Below are positions 11,031-22,719 of a stretch of DNA of 64,000 nucleotides, one piece after another (position 1 is the stretch's first letter; each line of letters starts with the position of its first letter). The stretch is from positions 12,002,922 through 12,066,921 of the forward strand of contig NC_092678.1 of the NCBI RefSeq assembly GCF_964355755.1, read 5' to 3'. Source of the DNA: Antedon mediterranea. Lineage: Eukaryota > Echinodermata > Crinoidea > Comatulida > Antedonidae. The translations under genes were made by a program, and so were the position numbers. The notes under the pieces are model-generated. The model was not told where the DNA came from. It saw only the letters and a program-made list of their open reading frames with translations, and did not search any database.

Positions 11031-11697
11031 GTATTCTTGAAATTGAAAATCTCTTTCTGCTAGAACAATCAACAATCATAAATAACAATAAATGAAAAAA
11101 TAAATGCATTAATCTGTGAAAGTAATGATTTATTTGTACACAATTAAAATTATTCTTTTCGATATATTTATATACTGTAATATATTTTTTCAGCGTTTGA
11201 AAGAACTGGGATTTGTCTTCTAAGTGAGATTAAGGAAAACATTGATGAACTTAGGAGGAAGGTAGAGCATAATACATTTTTGTTGACGGAATTAGACGTT
11301 TCTGGGATCCAAACTACTGTTCCAGAGCTTGAGGAATTACCTGTGGAGTTTCCCATTCGTTCAGTAGAGAGTTTGATGGAAATTGAAGCTTCTCTTGATG
11401 CATCTATGTGCAAACAATTGGCGAGTTTAAAAGTAAAAACATATTAAACTTTTGATTTTCATGGAAGTTTTAACCAAATTTGAACCAATTGGTTGTGATG
11501 ATGTTTTCACTTTTAAAATATTAGAAACTTAATTAATGTGAGTCCAAAGACTATTATGATGTGTAAGCCTACCATGATGAACATTTTTATGTATTAAGTT
11601 TATACATTACTGTATCATTAACAATGTATGCCAATTATGATTTCAGGTTTTAAAGCTTGGTTTAATTGGCGGTAATTAGGACCTAAAGTTGTTGAAA

Positions 11698-12083
11698 GTA
11701 ATACTGTACTTGGTAAGTGATTAGTGTCATTTATACATAGACCTAAAGTATACTCCTGTCTGTATAGACCTATAATTGATTGACTAGTTTGTAGCATTGG
11801 TTCCTTTCAAGTCCCATGTGTACTCATTACTATCCCTATGTTTACTTCAATATAGGATATAGGTACAACTCTTTTATATATAGAGTACATAGTAGCAATA
11901 AAGTTTCATACTTGAATTGAACCTGTTGTCTGTGTGCTAAATCAGATTACATAAACATACAGACTATAATTATGTCATGTTATGTCATTTATATCACCAC
12001 CATCCATACTTTTACACTACATCAAATCAAAAACATTTATCATATAATAATTGTCTTGTTTTTTGTTTTGTTTTTTCTTTTAG
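11698..12083. other. Intron-like, AT-rich
   Basis: Between the third and fourth DUF4806 exon blocks; ends in a long T-rich tract and TTTTAG acceptor at 12083. Nothing else seen. Confidence 0.4.
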
Positions 12084-12240
12084 GAGCTGTTCGAAGAAAC
12101 CCAATTTCAAAGGATGCCACACGGGAGGAAATAAAAGACAATTAAAGTCTTTTTTTGTACAATGCAAGGGATAAGGATGGGGGGAGAAAGGCAAGAACTA
12201 ACATTGCCTACTACACCATTCATAAAAAAACTATATTTAT

Positions 12241-12629
12241 GTACAGCATTTTTTAACTGTTTATAATATAGTTGGTCCCATTTCTTTGCTCATTTGTTTA
12301 ATGGAACATGACATAACCAAAATACTAAAACTTTTATATTTATTTTGTAAAAACATTTTCTCACCCAACATTTCGTTTCCTTCACTAAGAAGAAAACTTT
12401 TATAAAAATATATTTTGTAAGATGAATTTTTAAAAATTTTAACTGGACTAATATATTTAGTTTCGGCTTGTGCGTCGTGTTTCGACTGTATGATCAATAT
12501 TTATACTGTATATGCTATTTTAAATTTGTAATATGTATTGTTTTTTTTTTAGTAATATCCAAGTCCAAATAAAGGAGCATCTAGAGTGTTGAAACTTAAA
12601 TTGTGATCTCGATTAACTACCATTTCGTA
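12241..12629. other. Non-coding spacer
   Basis: No supported gene; AT-rich with a T-run at 12541. Confidence 0.3.
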
Positions 12630-13310
12630 ACTGCTGCCCATATCAGCAATTAATGGGTACCATATGGGATTTACATATGGACCCCATGTGGAATAATCCA
12701 TATGCAGCTCCAATGGGCAAACCCATATTCTGCCCATATGAGATTTACATATGGGCCCCATGTGGGACAATCCATATGCAGCCCTAATGGGCAAACTCAT
12801 ATGTTGCCCATATGAGCAAGCATATATGGGTACCATGTGGGATTTACATAGAATGATATGGGCTAACCCATATGACGCCCATGTGGGGCTTGGGTGCAGA
12901 ATCTGCTGGGGCCCTACTGGGCAAGCCCATATGCCGCCCATATGAGATTTTTATATGGGTCCAATGTGGGATAACTCGTATGGGGCCCTAATTGGCAAAC
13001 AAATATGGGTACCATATGGGATTTACATGGGATGATATGGGCTAACCCATATGACGCCCATGTGGGGCTTGGGTGCAGAATCCGCTGGGGCCCTACTGGG
13101 CAAGCCCATATGCCACCCATATGAACAGGAATATGGGTATAATATGGGATTTACATGGGATGATATGGGCTAACCCATATGACGCCCATGTGGGGCTTGG
13201 TGCAGAATCCGCTGGGGCCCTACTGGGCAAGCCCATATGCCACCCATATGAACAGGAATATGGGTATAATATGGGTACCATATGGGCTTGCTACCTGGGT
13301 AGAGCCTATA
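12630..13310. repeat. CCATATGG-rich complex minisatellite
   Basis: Short words built around CCCATATGGGCAA and CCCATGTGGG alternate in both orientations. Higher-order units are visible: GATATGGGCTAACCCATATG occurs at about 12855, 13034 and 13161, giving spacings of about 180 and 127 bp. The first 200 bp use a related second unit type (ACATATGGACCCCATGTGGG). The palindromic words keep several frames open on both strands, so the ORFs here are not genes. Likely satellite or the tail of a non-autonomous element. Confidence 0.85.
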
Positions 13311-13992
13311 TTCTTTTTTCAAAGTAAAAATTAACTAACAATATTTGTTTAATTTAAATATTACAGTAGTAGCAAATATGACTACATGTCTGACAAAGTG
13401 CAAGTATCCAATTTGAGTTGAGAATAAATCTGTTTGTATGAACCACGACATCCAGATTACTGATCATAATTGCGCTGATGGCTAGGGTTTAATTTGAGCC
13501 TACCTTAAAAATTTTAATATTAATCGGTTCAATAATTAACCAGTTAGTTTAGTTGGGTGATTAGTTATCTGTGATAAATCATTTTTGCCAAAAATTTACA
13601 ATTTTCTTTTATTTGACGTAATTATACTTTATTATTCACACCACAAAATTCTAACTTATTTTTGTCACAAAATAAATACTTTAAATTTTCCCTGTAGATT
13701 AGCATCAACAGTCTAATTACCGTAGATAGTTGTAGTTTATATCTGTGGTAACTGAAGTCTTAAATTATTTAACATCTTTACAATAGTTTTTTTTTATAGA
13801 ATATAAATAATATAAAATTTTATATTTTGATATTGGTTGTTGATAATTAATAGACCTTAAAGCATTCATTCAAAATAGTCATGGTTTATTATTGCCAGCC
13901 TACAGAACAGAAAAGTGTTAACGTGCATTCTGTGTCAGCACTTAACAAAGTACCTTGCCTGTCATCTGGAAAAGGCCAACAAAGTTAAAAAC
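13311..13992. other. AT-rich non-coding spacer
   Basis: No open frame of note; between the minisatellite and the left end of repeat copy C. Confidence 0.4.
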
Positions 13993-16900
13993 ACAGAAGT
14001 GATTAAAAACATGGTTTCTGATGCCAGAAAAAGGTGAATACTTCATTCATTATGAACAATTTTATTCATGTTGTTAACAGCTAAATTATAAATAACATAT
14101 TGTTAAGTATAAACAAGAGCAATCCAAGATTTTTAATTTTTTTTTTAAACATAAAGACAAAGTAAAAGTAAAAATTACAGCTAAAATGCAGGCACAGTAG
14201 CATAGCAGGGGGGGTTTGGAGGTACCCTGTGAACTTATTTGTTGCACACCCAAAAAAACATTAATTGACCGTCTGAAGCAACTTGTTGAGGGTAGGTAGG
14301 CCTCATATAGGCTCTATTTATGATTTTTACATTTCACCCCCAACAAATGCCTCTTTTAAAAAAATGCAACGCTCCAGGGGAATTTATTAGGAACAATACG
14401 GTACTGTATATTTTCTTTTTTTTTTGCTCAATACAAGTTACCGAATATACAAATAAAACATCATAAAGTTCAGTTCTTGTGTGAATTTCTGTTGTTTTCT
14501 ATATTTAATATTTTATTTTGCCGGAAAAACACCAGGAATTATTGAAAAATCTAAAATGGCAGGTATTTTGAAAATAAAAAACTTCTTAACCTCCTTTTTT
14601 TTTTCAAAACCCGGATGAGAAACATGTTTTATTTTTTACATGGCCTAACATAATAAATTGCATATTTTTATTTATTTTTCATAGAATATTTTAATAGTTA
14701 ACTCTACCAATACTGAAAACCAAAAACTTATCAATAAAATGTATTGAAAATCACGTATTCTCAAGGGTTTCCATTTTTGGGTAAATTGAATGCTGTGATT
14801 GGATTATTGAAAAATGATAAACAGTTTTGTATGTTTTATCCAGTTATCATGAGCGTATCATTTAAAGTTTTCTAGATACTAAGGATCAGGGAAACAAAAA
14901 AAAGGCCAGACATTCCTGCAGTGTGCCTGGATGTTGGGCTAAAAACCTGGCAAGGTATGACATGCATCTGCAAAGGAAGCATAAATTCCCTGTAAGTTAA
15001 AATTCTTTCAACTTTAGCAGATATGTTAAATCAAATGGTAAATTATTTTTTTTTTTTATTTCAGAACAAGAAATAGTGTGTAGAGTAGTAATGTATTGCC
15101 AACTATTATAATTGTTTGTTAATTGTTTTTTTTTTAAATATGTATGTTAATTACAAAAATCTATTTTTTTAGAGTTCGTAGACTATCACCACTCTGTATT
15201 ACTTAGGTTCAAATTTCTTTTTTTTAGTGAATGTTATTCATCTCTTTTTAGTGAGGATGAGGTCAGTGGGAAATCAAATGAAGAAAGTAACAAGACAACA
15301 GTGAAAATGAACAGGGCAGTGACAAAGAAGATGCATGGAAAAAGGGCAGTGAAGAAGAAGATGCATGGAAATAGGGCAGTGAAGAAGAAGATGCATGGAA
15401 AGAGGACAGTGAAGAAGATGATGCATGGAAAGAGGGCAGTGAAGTACAGGACAGTTACACAGAGGGTAAAAATAAACTAGGACAAACAGAAGAAAATGGC
15501 CTAAAAAACAGGTATATAATTCTTTTGCATTCCTTTTGTTTTTAACTTTTAAAAATGTTGCTTATTTTGTGTTTTAATTCTTGAATAGTCTTGCCCTTTA
15601 TGCGGAAAGAAAACTCTTGACACATCCAGACATAAACAAGTTCATAAAAGAGTGAGTGACGTTTGGCATTTTTGTCAGCAATTAAAAAAAAGTAAGACAA
15701 ACTATTTTTATGTAAAACATAACCACCCTGTAAATAATTTGTTTGTAAGTGAGATTATGTTCGCCAACCTGTAGAATATAAAGCCATCTAATTTACTTTT
15801 GTAAATTATTTACACAACATGGTAATTATTTATAATTATAGAAAGAGAGAAGCTAACCCAACTAAAAACAATTTGCAAATATTATGAGACTGGATAAGCA
15901 CCTAAAAAAGGTGTATTGTTTTGAGGTAATTTTGTTTAATACAAAAAAAATGTGCTAATTGGAGTTTAACAGAATTTATTTGCCCACTTAATAGTTTTGG
16001 TAGCAAGAATAATATTAACAAATTAAATAATTCTGCATATTAAAAAAATGTATCTATTTTTATTTTAGATGTCAAATGAGAAGAAGGGTACTGTCACCTA
16101 GACTACCCTAGTAGTACTGCTTTCTGAAATTTTCAACTGGAATTAAATTAGTTTTAGTAGTTTTCTTACTAATAAGTAATCATTTAGTGTTAGACATTTA
16201 ATATGCATTTTACCATTGAACATTTCAGCTTTCACAACAAATATCTTTTTTTTTATTTTTGTAATTTAGACTGGCAGTAAGGAATATAAGAAATATTCCA
16301 ATTACGACAAGGAAAAAACACCAGATGAAGGTATGAGTTCAAACTTAAAATAAGATTGTACTTGTAGTTACTGTAAACAAATTGGCTTGCATAAAATGAT
16401 TTTAGCACAGCCAGCCTTCTGCTTTATTAATCTGTCCATTTTACACTATAGCTTTTTCAAAAAAGGTAGGATTTTCATAATTATGGTTTTATTAGAAATG
16501 GACCCATTTACCAGTTTTTTTACTCTCAACAAGAAATTATTCAAGCAAACAAGCTCATCAGGAGATGAACAAATTGTGTAATGGCGATTACAACAATTTA
16601 TTTGATGCAAGTTTGCTCAGAAAGTTAGTTTTTTTTTTTAAATATTTTATAAGTGTTAAAAATCTTTAATAATACACTATAGAACCTGTTATGTTTAAAA
16701 AAAAATCAATATTAACCACTCATTATGTAAATGTCTATTCATGTTCTGCAAATGTCAAATATTTTAAAACAAAGTTAGCTAATGTTTTCTTCTTTTATTT
16801 TTAAACATAGGAAAGTGAATGAATTTTGGAAAAACGCCTAGTACGATAAGGCCCTTGTGTACCTGGAGTTTTGCTCCTTTGAGAAACCAGATATAAACAT

Positions 16901-17130
16901 AAATAAAATATCAAGAAGCGAAAAAATCCTAAAGATTTTGGCAAAGTCTTTAGCAAAGGGCATATCACACCAACGTGAAAGGAAGAAACCTGCCATAAAC
17001 AGTAAATTATATTCATTTTGTTAAACATTGTGATTACATTTTTTATTTTATTTGTTATTATTTTGAATTATTTACTAAAAAACTAGCCACGCAAAAAAAA
17101 AAAGATAACTATCAAGAGCAGAGTCAAGGC
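13993..17130 (+). pseudogene. Zinc-finger/tyrosine-recombinase-like pseudogene, copy C
   Basis: Fourth copy, displaced about 5.4 kb from the tandem group. Its left part from CATGGTTTCTGATGCCAG (14010) matches the left part of copy B from 4244. Exons: 14902-14991 (finger 1), 15589-15651 (finger 2, 63 nt as in A and B), 15842-15910 (RLDKHLKK), 16270-16330 (LAVRN..), 16496-16623 (MDPFTSF, with a 1-bp slip in the T-run and a deletion) and 16811-17001, which lost the IRYYK segment. It carries the same TAA codons in 15842-15910 as A and B, plus its own deletions. Ends in an A-rich tract near 17100; no recombinase catalytic exon. Confidence 0.65.
15315..15445 (+). repeat. 30-bp minisatellite in copy C
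   Basis: Same array as in copies A and B, four to five units. Confidence 0.8.
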
Positions 17131-17495
17131 CTTAAAATAGTAAAACTTAATGGATGTTTTTAAGATGTTTACCAAAAAAAACTTGTTAAAAGTATGTTTT
17201 TCACAAGCTAATTAATACATTATGACATCACCCGTTACCTCCATTACAGGCTGACAAAATGTCTCCACAATTTGGTTACTACTTTAGTCAACCTATCATG
17301 ATATTTTATTATTTCATTTTAGATGCGTTGTGAAAATTTCCGACTCAAGTAAGCAGCAGAAAGAGCATTGGGCCTGCTGTATTGAACTTAATTAAGGCCA
17401 TACAAGAGTTTGAGTCTTGATTGGTAATATTTTTAGTGTGAGGTTGTCTGCACTCAACAATACAGTGTTCATTTTACAGCGAGGTTGTCTGTATT
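17131..17495. other. Non-coding spacer
   Basis: No gene recognised; includes a short GAGGTTGTCTG direct repeat leading into the 66-bp array. Confidence 0.3.
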
Positions 17496-17690
17496 CAACG
17501 ATATTCAGGTGTTGGTTTTAAAAAGTTGTAGTTTTATGACATATTAGAGTTTTGTATTCAACAAGATTCCGGTGTTGGTTTTAAAAAGTTGTAGTTTTAT
17601 GACATAGTAGAGTTTTGTATTCAACAAGATTCCGGTGTTGGTTTCAAAAAGTTGTAGTTGTATGACATAGAAGAGTTTAACCACTAGTAA
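17496..17690. repeat. 66-bp tandem repeat, three units
   Basis: GTATTCAACAAGATTCCGGT followed by GTTGGTTTTAAAAAGTTGTAG and a GTTTTATGACATAG segment repeats about three times (units start near 17490, 17555, 17621). Non-coding. Confidence 0.8.
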
Positions 17691-17959
17691 AAATTGCTAC
17701 ACAATGTACTAAATAATAGAAAAAAATTCTTCTAAAATCCGACCATATGAAAATTATTTTTCCAAGATGGCTGCCAAAATGGCCGCCATCTCTTAAAACA
17801 TCAGTCAGATTTTATTTTAAAAATTGCAACAAAATTGTTTTCAAGTGATTTTTATAACATTTAATATATGAAATAATGAAAAAAATTTAAAAAATTTGTG
17901 ACTTTCCAGTGGTCAGAATTTTACAATTTTTACAATTTTGTTGCAATTTTTTTAGATGA
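17691..17959. other. Non-coding, contains ATGGCCGCC-type motif
   Basis: AAGATGGCTGCCAAAATGGC at about 17765 resembles the cores of dispersed elements; no ORF. Confidence 0.3.
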
Positions 17960-18480
17960 AATGTGACAAGGTTTTAAGAAATGTGTAACACTTATGATAT
18001 TATAATAAAAGAATATTATGATACAATCTTTTTCATGACGTTTAGTCATGAAGAGTGCCAGAAGGTGTTAGCCACTATTGGTGATGCCGCCATTTATGGC
18101 ATTGATGGTGTTATCGAAAGCACCGATGACAACATAACAACTTATGATGAAGGCAATGTTTTATTAATTTTATTATACTGCGTATATAAAATAATAATAC
18201 CCAGAACGTCCATCATTGAAATAAATATTTTGATTATTACAGAAAATGGGACTGGCGAAATCTCTTGGGAAGACGGGATAGGATGCATCACCAATACACC
18301 ATCTGCAAATACGTCCGCATCTAGGCCTACTACGACAATCAATTCCGAGCTAGAGCTATTATGAGTCCAACAGGAGCGTTTAGAAATAGAAAAGCAGAGA
18401 TTACAAATTGAAAAGGAGAGATTGCAAATCGAAAAGGAGAGGTTATAGATTGAGAAAGCAAAGAAGAACGAAATTTAGGA
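17960..18480 (+). pseudogene. Harbinger-type SANT/Myb-like accessory protein remnant
   Basis: First exon ends ..SHEECQKVLATIGDAAIYGIDGVIESTDDNITTYDEG at 18151. An intron of about 90 bp with a TTATTACAG acceptor at 18241 follows. The second exon reads ENGTGEISWEDG.. and then, after a TGA, a strongly charged coiled coil, LEIEKQRLQIEKERLQIEKE, ending with more stops. The C-terminal ERLxIEKxRLxIEKE helix is typical of the Myb/SANT-like DNA-binding partner encoded by Harbinger transposons, and a HARBI1 transposase lies just downstream in the opposite orientation. The SANT fold itself is not seen. The donor appears to be GC (GAAG|GCAATG), either a rare GC-AG intron or a decayed GT. Confidence 0.6.
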
Positions 18481-18750
18481 AAATCAACAGAGTTTTATAT
18501 TTAACTTCTATAATAATAGAATATAAAAGAATATAAATATGAAAAACGTACATTTCAAATTAGACGAAACTAAATAACGCATATCAACAGTTTTATATAA
18601 TGTATATAGATTATAAATAAATATATTAATATAAATAATAATATTTAAATATGTATATATAAAACCATCAACCGTTTTATTAATCGATAACAGCAGATTA
18701 ATAACAAATATAAACGCTCATATAAACTATATCTGTGAGTTTTATGAGGT
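18481..18750. other. Very AT-rich spacer between convergent Harbinger ORFs
   Basis: TATAAATA/ATATTTAT words dominate. No coding signal. It sits between the 3' ends of the two convergent Harbinger genes. Confidence 0.4.
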
Positions 18751-19640
18751 TTTCATTGCGCTAATTGTACCATTAATTGCCAACGTATTGCGTTTGCTTC
18801 AGCATGTCCATCATTCATCATGACATCATTGACATTGTCTCCGTTCATTGGTAGCTCTTCGTTGGGCAAGAGGGGAATGTGCATTGTCATGTTGTGCAAA
18901 ATTGCAACAGCCATTATTGTTTGGCAGCAATGTTTTGGGCTGTACTGCAGAGTACCACCACTGCGATGAATGCATCTGAAGCTTTTCATGACGCCGAAAC
19001 ACCTTTCAATGACATTTCGTGCCTGTGCATGTCTGTTGTTAAAATTGTTCCTCCTCTGTATTTGGATTATTGATTGGTGTCATTAACCACTCGCGTAACG
19101 GATACCCACTATCGCCTAAACGATTAAATCATTACGTTAATTAAATGCTAGACATTTTAAACATTTTAAATATAATTATATTTAATTTGTTATAAGTAGA
19201 CCTACTATATTATTAGGGCCCGTTTTAAAATTATTTTTGAAACAAGGAAACTATGGGAATTTGCCGTCATAAGATATTATATTATTATATGTTATACATT
19301 ATTATATTATAGGCTATAATTTCAGCAAAATTTAACAAAAATCCTTGAGGAATCAATCCATCCTGAAAACGACGTCCAATAGTTGAGTTGCTCAAAATAA
19401 ATGAGTCATGACAACTACCGGGATACTTAATAACCACATCTAAAAACTTAAGATTTGAATCGCAAATCGCTTTGACATTGATAGAGTGGTATGCTTTTCT
19501 ATTCACATAATACATGCTCATCGATAGATGGAGCTTTAATAGCAACATGAGTGCCATCTATCGCACCAAGAATATTAGGAAACCTGTATTTTCTAAAAAA
19601 GTGTTGTTGAATATGGATTTGATTTTCCCTATCCATCGGG
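18750..19640 (-). pseudogene. HARBI1-like Harbinger transposase, frameshifted
   Basis: Read right to left. The segment near 19600-19520 gives FPNILGAIDGTHVAIKAP; after a small frameshift, 19521-19300 gives YYVNRKAYHSINVKAICD..VVIKYPGSCHDSFILSN. A roughly 190 bp AT-rich interruption (19130-19320) follows. LGDSGYPLREWLMTP (about 19115-19050), an extra T, and NNRHAQARNVIERCFGVMKS..LQYSPKHC complete the order, with a stop at 18753. These are the DDE_Tnp_4 blocks: catalytic D (IDG), D (CHDS) and E (IERCFG) are all recognisable. At least two frameshifts and the interruption make it inactive. The N-terminal helix-turn-helix region is missing. Confidence 0.85.
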
Positions 19641-19680
19641 AAAATGATGTGACGCCTCAAAACTCAATTGAGTGACTTGC

Positions 19681-19880
19681 TATATACCAAACTTAATATT
19701 TAACATGAAGAGAATGCCACCAGTGAAAGGGAAATGCTATATTTTCTTTAAGACAACAAATTCTCAAAAGGGATGTACCATATTGAGTAGTGGGGTGAGG
19801 AAGAAAGTTATGATGAGGATGCCGAAAGTTACAATATTTCTATGTTTTCATTGGCAATCGATTTAACACAGGGCGTAACA
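19681..19880 (+). repeat. Dispersed duplicate, copy 2 (partner at 9735-9935)
   Basis: Same orientation and nearly the same sequence as 9735-9935; it has the acidic ESYDEDAES frame and a small deletion at GTAAAAGTG. It directly abuts the HARBI1 remnant. Confidence 0.75.
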
Positions 19881-20144
19881 CAGTACAGTACATTGAAACA
19901 AAAATTTAAAAAAAATATTAGTCTGTACAATACAATTGTGTACAATACAATTGTGTACACTACACTACTTTATTATGGTGCTTCTTTTACATCGTGCTAA
20001 AGTTTACTGAATGGTGCTTTTAAATTTTAGAATGTTTTCTGAGCTTTTTAATACTCATAAAGAGTTATACATATGCAACAAGTGATAAATAAAGGAGTGA
20101 TGCTGTTTTTTTAAATAAAAAACATCCATGTCTGTTTGATTCAT
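19881..20144. other. Non-coding spacer
   Basis: Short tandem TACAATTGTG motif at about 19925-19965; nothing else. Confidence 0.3.
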
Positions 20145-20330
20145 TATGTGCATTCCAACTTGCCCTATTTGCATCCCAACTTGCCCTATTTGCATCCCAA
20201 CTTGCCCTATTTGCATCCCAACTTGCCCTATGTGCATCCCAACTTGTCCTATGTGCATCCCAACTTGCCCTATGTGCATCCCAACTTGCCCTATGTGCAT
20301 CCCACCTTGCCCTATGTGCATCCCAACTGC
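20145..20330. repeat. 21-bp minisatellite, about nine units
   Basis: Unit TGCATCCCAACTTGCCCTAT plus T or G, near identical. Because 21 is a multiple of three, several frames on both strands stay open as heptapeptide repeats; none is a gene. The unit resembles the terminal repeat of the adjacent small element (CCCAACTGGCCCTGCT), so the array may be an expanded transposon end. Confidence 0.9.
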
Positions 20331-20518
20331 GGGGTAAGTTGGGACAACAATTTACTGTAATTGCATAAGAGCCATAACTAATTAACTAATGAATATCTGT
20401 GCATATCATTTTCAGATTTTATTGATGAATATTATTTCCATCTTATACCAAAAAACTAATAATATTTTTTTATGGAATTATGACTGTTAATCTAAAAAGT
20501 GTCCCAACTGGCCCTGCT
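20328..20518. mobile_element. Small inverted-repeat element (MITE-like)
   Basis: Left end TGCGGGGTAAGTTGGGACA (20328-20346) and right end TGTCCCAACTGGCCCTGCT (20500-20518) are imperfect inverted repeats, about 14 of 19 positions, enclosing about 150 bp of AT-rich non-coding sequence. Target duplication not identified. Confidence 0.5.
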
Positions 20519-20528
20519 CTCCCCTAAT

Positions 20529-20860
20529 TGTAAAGAAACTTCAGTAAAAATCTACAGAAACGTCTGTACCTCTGCTTCACATACTTTTTATGTAAAATTA
20601 CTGGAATTTTTTTCACAGTGTAGCTTGATTCTTTAGTAGGGCACATTGTTATGTACGACACGAAATAAATTGAATACAATATAAAATAAGACACCTGATC
20701 GACTTGCAAAAGGAAAGCCTGTCGCTTCTAAGATCACTGGTGGCATAGAAAAATACAGCCGATGATGACGTGATTGACAGTCCATTAAAATCCAAAGATG
20801 AAATGGATGCTATGGATATTAGACGGACATATCAGTCTTTCCAGTGACGCATGGTAATTA
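20529..20860 (+). pseudogene. Degenerate duplicate of DUF4806 first exon
   Basis: 20529-20690 repeats the sequence just ahead of the DUF4806 exon at 9012. 20695-20853 repeats the exon itself (LIDLQKESLSLLRS.., DEMDAMDIRRTYQSFQ), now with TAG, TGA and a broken reading frame. It lacks the YSYKGQKGK exon. With 19681-19880 it indicates that two pieces of the 8.8-9.9 kb region were copied to about 20 kb. Confidence 0.8.
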
Positions 20861-21449
20861 TTGAATTCCAGTATTATTAACCATATTTATTCAAAGAAAC
20901 ATCACCTTTTAAATAAACAACCCTTATCCAAATTGTATATTGGCATTATGCGTCTCAATATGACGAACTGGTTGAAAGAAGAACAGAAAGGTAAACACAT
21001 TATTTTTGCAGTAGGCCTATAGTAATTTGGAAATACAGGTATACAGCTTACCAACAGTTTGTGTGTTTGTGTTGGAGGTATCTGGGATGAGGCAGGCATT
21101 TCCCAATTACATCCTGTGTAATAACTAAAATAAGAGAAGCTTTTCCTGACCCTGGGGAGAATTAACAGGATTTAAATATCCTCGATTGAATGAAGACGAA
21201 TACAGTACTACAGTATCTCTACGTGTTAAGTTTATTTTAAAGAACAAACATCATCATTGTCATTTAGAATTAAAACCCTAATGACATTTATTTGAAAATA
21301 AATTACGATAAATTCTTTTTTGTTTATAAGACCGTTTTAACTCTTAAATTCATTCATAACATCAATGTGTTTCTATTGATACTAAATTAAAAATTATTGC
21401 AGCACGAAGGAAAGGTCTTTGAATCTGTGGTAGCAACTCAACTCAGATA
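20861..21449. other. Non-coding spacer
   Basis: No supported ORF or repeat structure. Confidence 0.3.
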
Positions 21450-21917
21450 GACACTCAGTTCCTGAGACAGTCAAACAACCGACTATAAAAGATACGGTGT
21501 TTTGGATTGCTGATGCGTTGGAGTTGGCAACTGAAGAAAACCTAAAGCGATCGTGGAACAAGTTAATGAAAAATGAAGCAGATGATCAAGCAGATGATCA
21601 AACAGCTACAGACGAAGTAGAGGATAGGAACGTTTTCGAAACTATGTTTCAAGAACTGGGAGCCGCGGCTGTTGATGAGTGGTTAGCCGTAGATGCTAAA
21701 AATCCTGGACACTAGTGGTTAACAAATGAAGAAATTGATTTTGTCAGTATCATTGGACGAAGAAGAAGCATTTGAAGCATTGGAAGTTGTGGTGGAGTGG
21801 TTTGAGCAAATGCAGAAAGATCCATGTAATGCAAGACAGATTCGATGGTGGAGAGATGAAGCTGCACAAATGAGAGCAGCGTCATTGAATGAGATGTCGG
21901 AGAGAAAGAGAAAATAA
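21450..21917 (+). pseudogene. Tigger/pogo transposase C-terminus
   Basis: The frame reads TVKQPTIKDTVFWIADALEL..NLKRSWNKLMK, the post-catalytic segment (xxLKDAvyxIAxAW..I.NSWxKL) of Tigger-type Tc1/mariner transposases. An acidic linker with a short ADDQADDQ duplication follows. It then reads NPGH, a TAG stop, WLTNEEIDFVS, matching the GYxxLTDEEI motif. After a frameshift, EEEAFEALEVVVEWFEQMQ..IRWWRDEAAQMR, the AxxALxxxxxWxEQQ and RDxA end. The DDE catalytic domain and CENP-B-like DNA-binding domains are missing. Truncated and broken remnant. Confidence 0.8.
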
Positions 21918-22719
21918 AAATTATATTAAAAAAAATAAACAGATATTGATTTCGGTCCCTACCGTACGTAAAAGAAAGGTTCTACTGTAGTTAACTTTGG
22001 AAACATTAGTGTTCACTGCCGTATAAAAATAAATATAAGTACAAAAGTACTTTATGAATAAATACATGAGGTACTGCTGACACATCTTTGGCATCTAGGC
22101 CTTTGATGCCACTATCAACGTTTTATTACAAACTGGTAACCAGGAACGCTAACCATGGTAACCAGGGACGCTAAACGGAACGGAAGCCTTTGTACATACC
22201 CAGCCTGGAATGTATCTAATATAGCCTGATATAGAACTGGAATGGTAGCTCTTTCTACCTTGATCTGTATTAATTTAACCAATTATAATGTCACAAAGAG
22301 AAATATGGGCAGATGACTAAAATGTTGTTGTTAAGTGGGAAATTGAAAAAAAACATGGCACTAAATGTAAGATTATGCAAATTACATGGAGCAGGAAACC
22401 TATTTATGACGAATATTTTACTGGTAATAAATTAGAAACCGTATCCAGGTGTAACTATTACAAAACCCTGAAATGGGGAGAACAATCGACACTGTTGTTT
22501 TCAAATGTAAAAGACTAAACAGATTTGCAAACCAAGAAATTCTGATTTAAAATTGATACATCTCTATCCTGGCCCATTAATGAATATGGTATCTTTTTGT
22601 TATGAGACAAAATGGTTGCCTATCTTTTATTTTATTTAATCAAATTTAATGAATTATTATGATCTTATATGAGTACAGTATTAAATGTTATATATTTTGA
22701 TCCGATTTAAAGTAACAAA
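21918..22719. other. Non-coding, possible LINE 3' part
   Basis: No clear ORF. A direct repeat GGTAACCAGG(A/G)ACGCTAA lies at about 22133-22175. The right part may be the 3' region of the LINE whose tail follows, but no coding remains. Confidence 0.3.

Larger units (their letters stand above)
10706..12240 (+). pseudogene. DUF4806 gene with coiled-coil exon, probably disabled
   Basis: Exons: 10706-10781 (NRKDLTERTLMSPISRPSTS, AAAG|GTATTA donor). 11194-11432 (TTTTTTCAG acceptor) reads FERTGICLLSEIKENIDELRRKVEHNTFLL.., a coiled coil, then ELPVEFPIRSVESLMEIEASL, the usual lead into DUF4806. 11647-11697 reads VLKLGLIGGN, then a TAG stop where DUF4806 proteins have G-G-K-D-L-K. 12084-12240 reads GAVRRNPISKDATREEIKDN, then TAA, then SLFLYNARDKDGGRKAR, which is the C-terminal DUF4806 block. 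Two stops inside conserved blocks suggest a pseudogene; the central KGxKGKxAF exon is not seen. Introns at 10782-11193 and 11433-11646 are AT-rich. Confidence 0.65.

Noticed and set aside
10848-11063. ORF in the DUF4806 intron
   Set aside because: Sits in a dispersed CCAGGGGCGTAG-type repeat read on the other strand.
12549-13327. ORFs rich in MGPMWD or SHMVPI-like words
   Set aside because: Arise from the palindromic CCATATGG satellite; present on both strands.
20055-20360. Long ORFs on both strands across the 20.1 kb repeat
   Set aside because: They are produced by the 21-bp repeat unit, which keeps frames open; no non-repeat domain.
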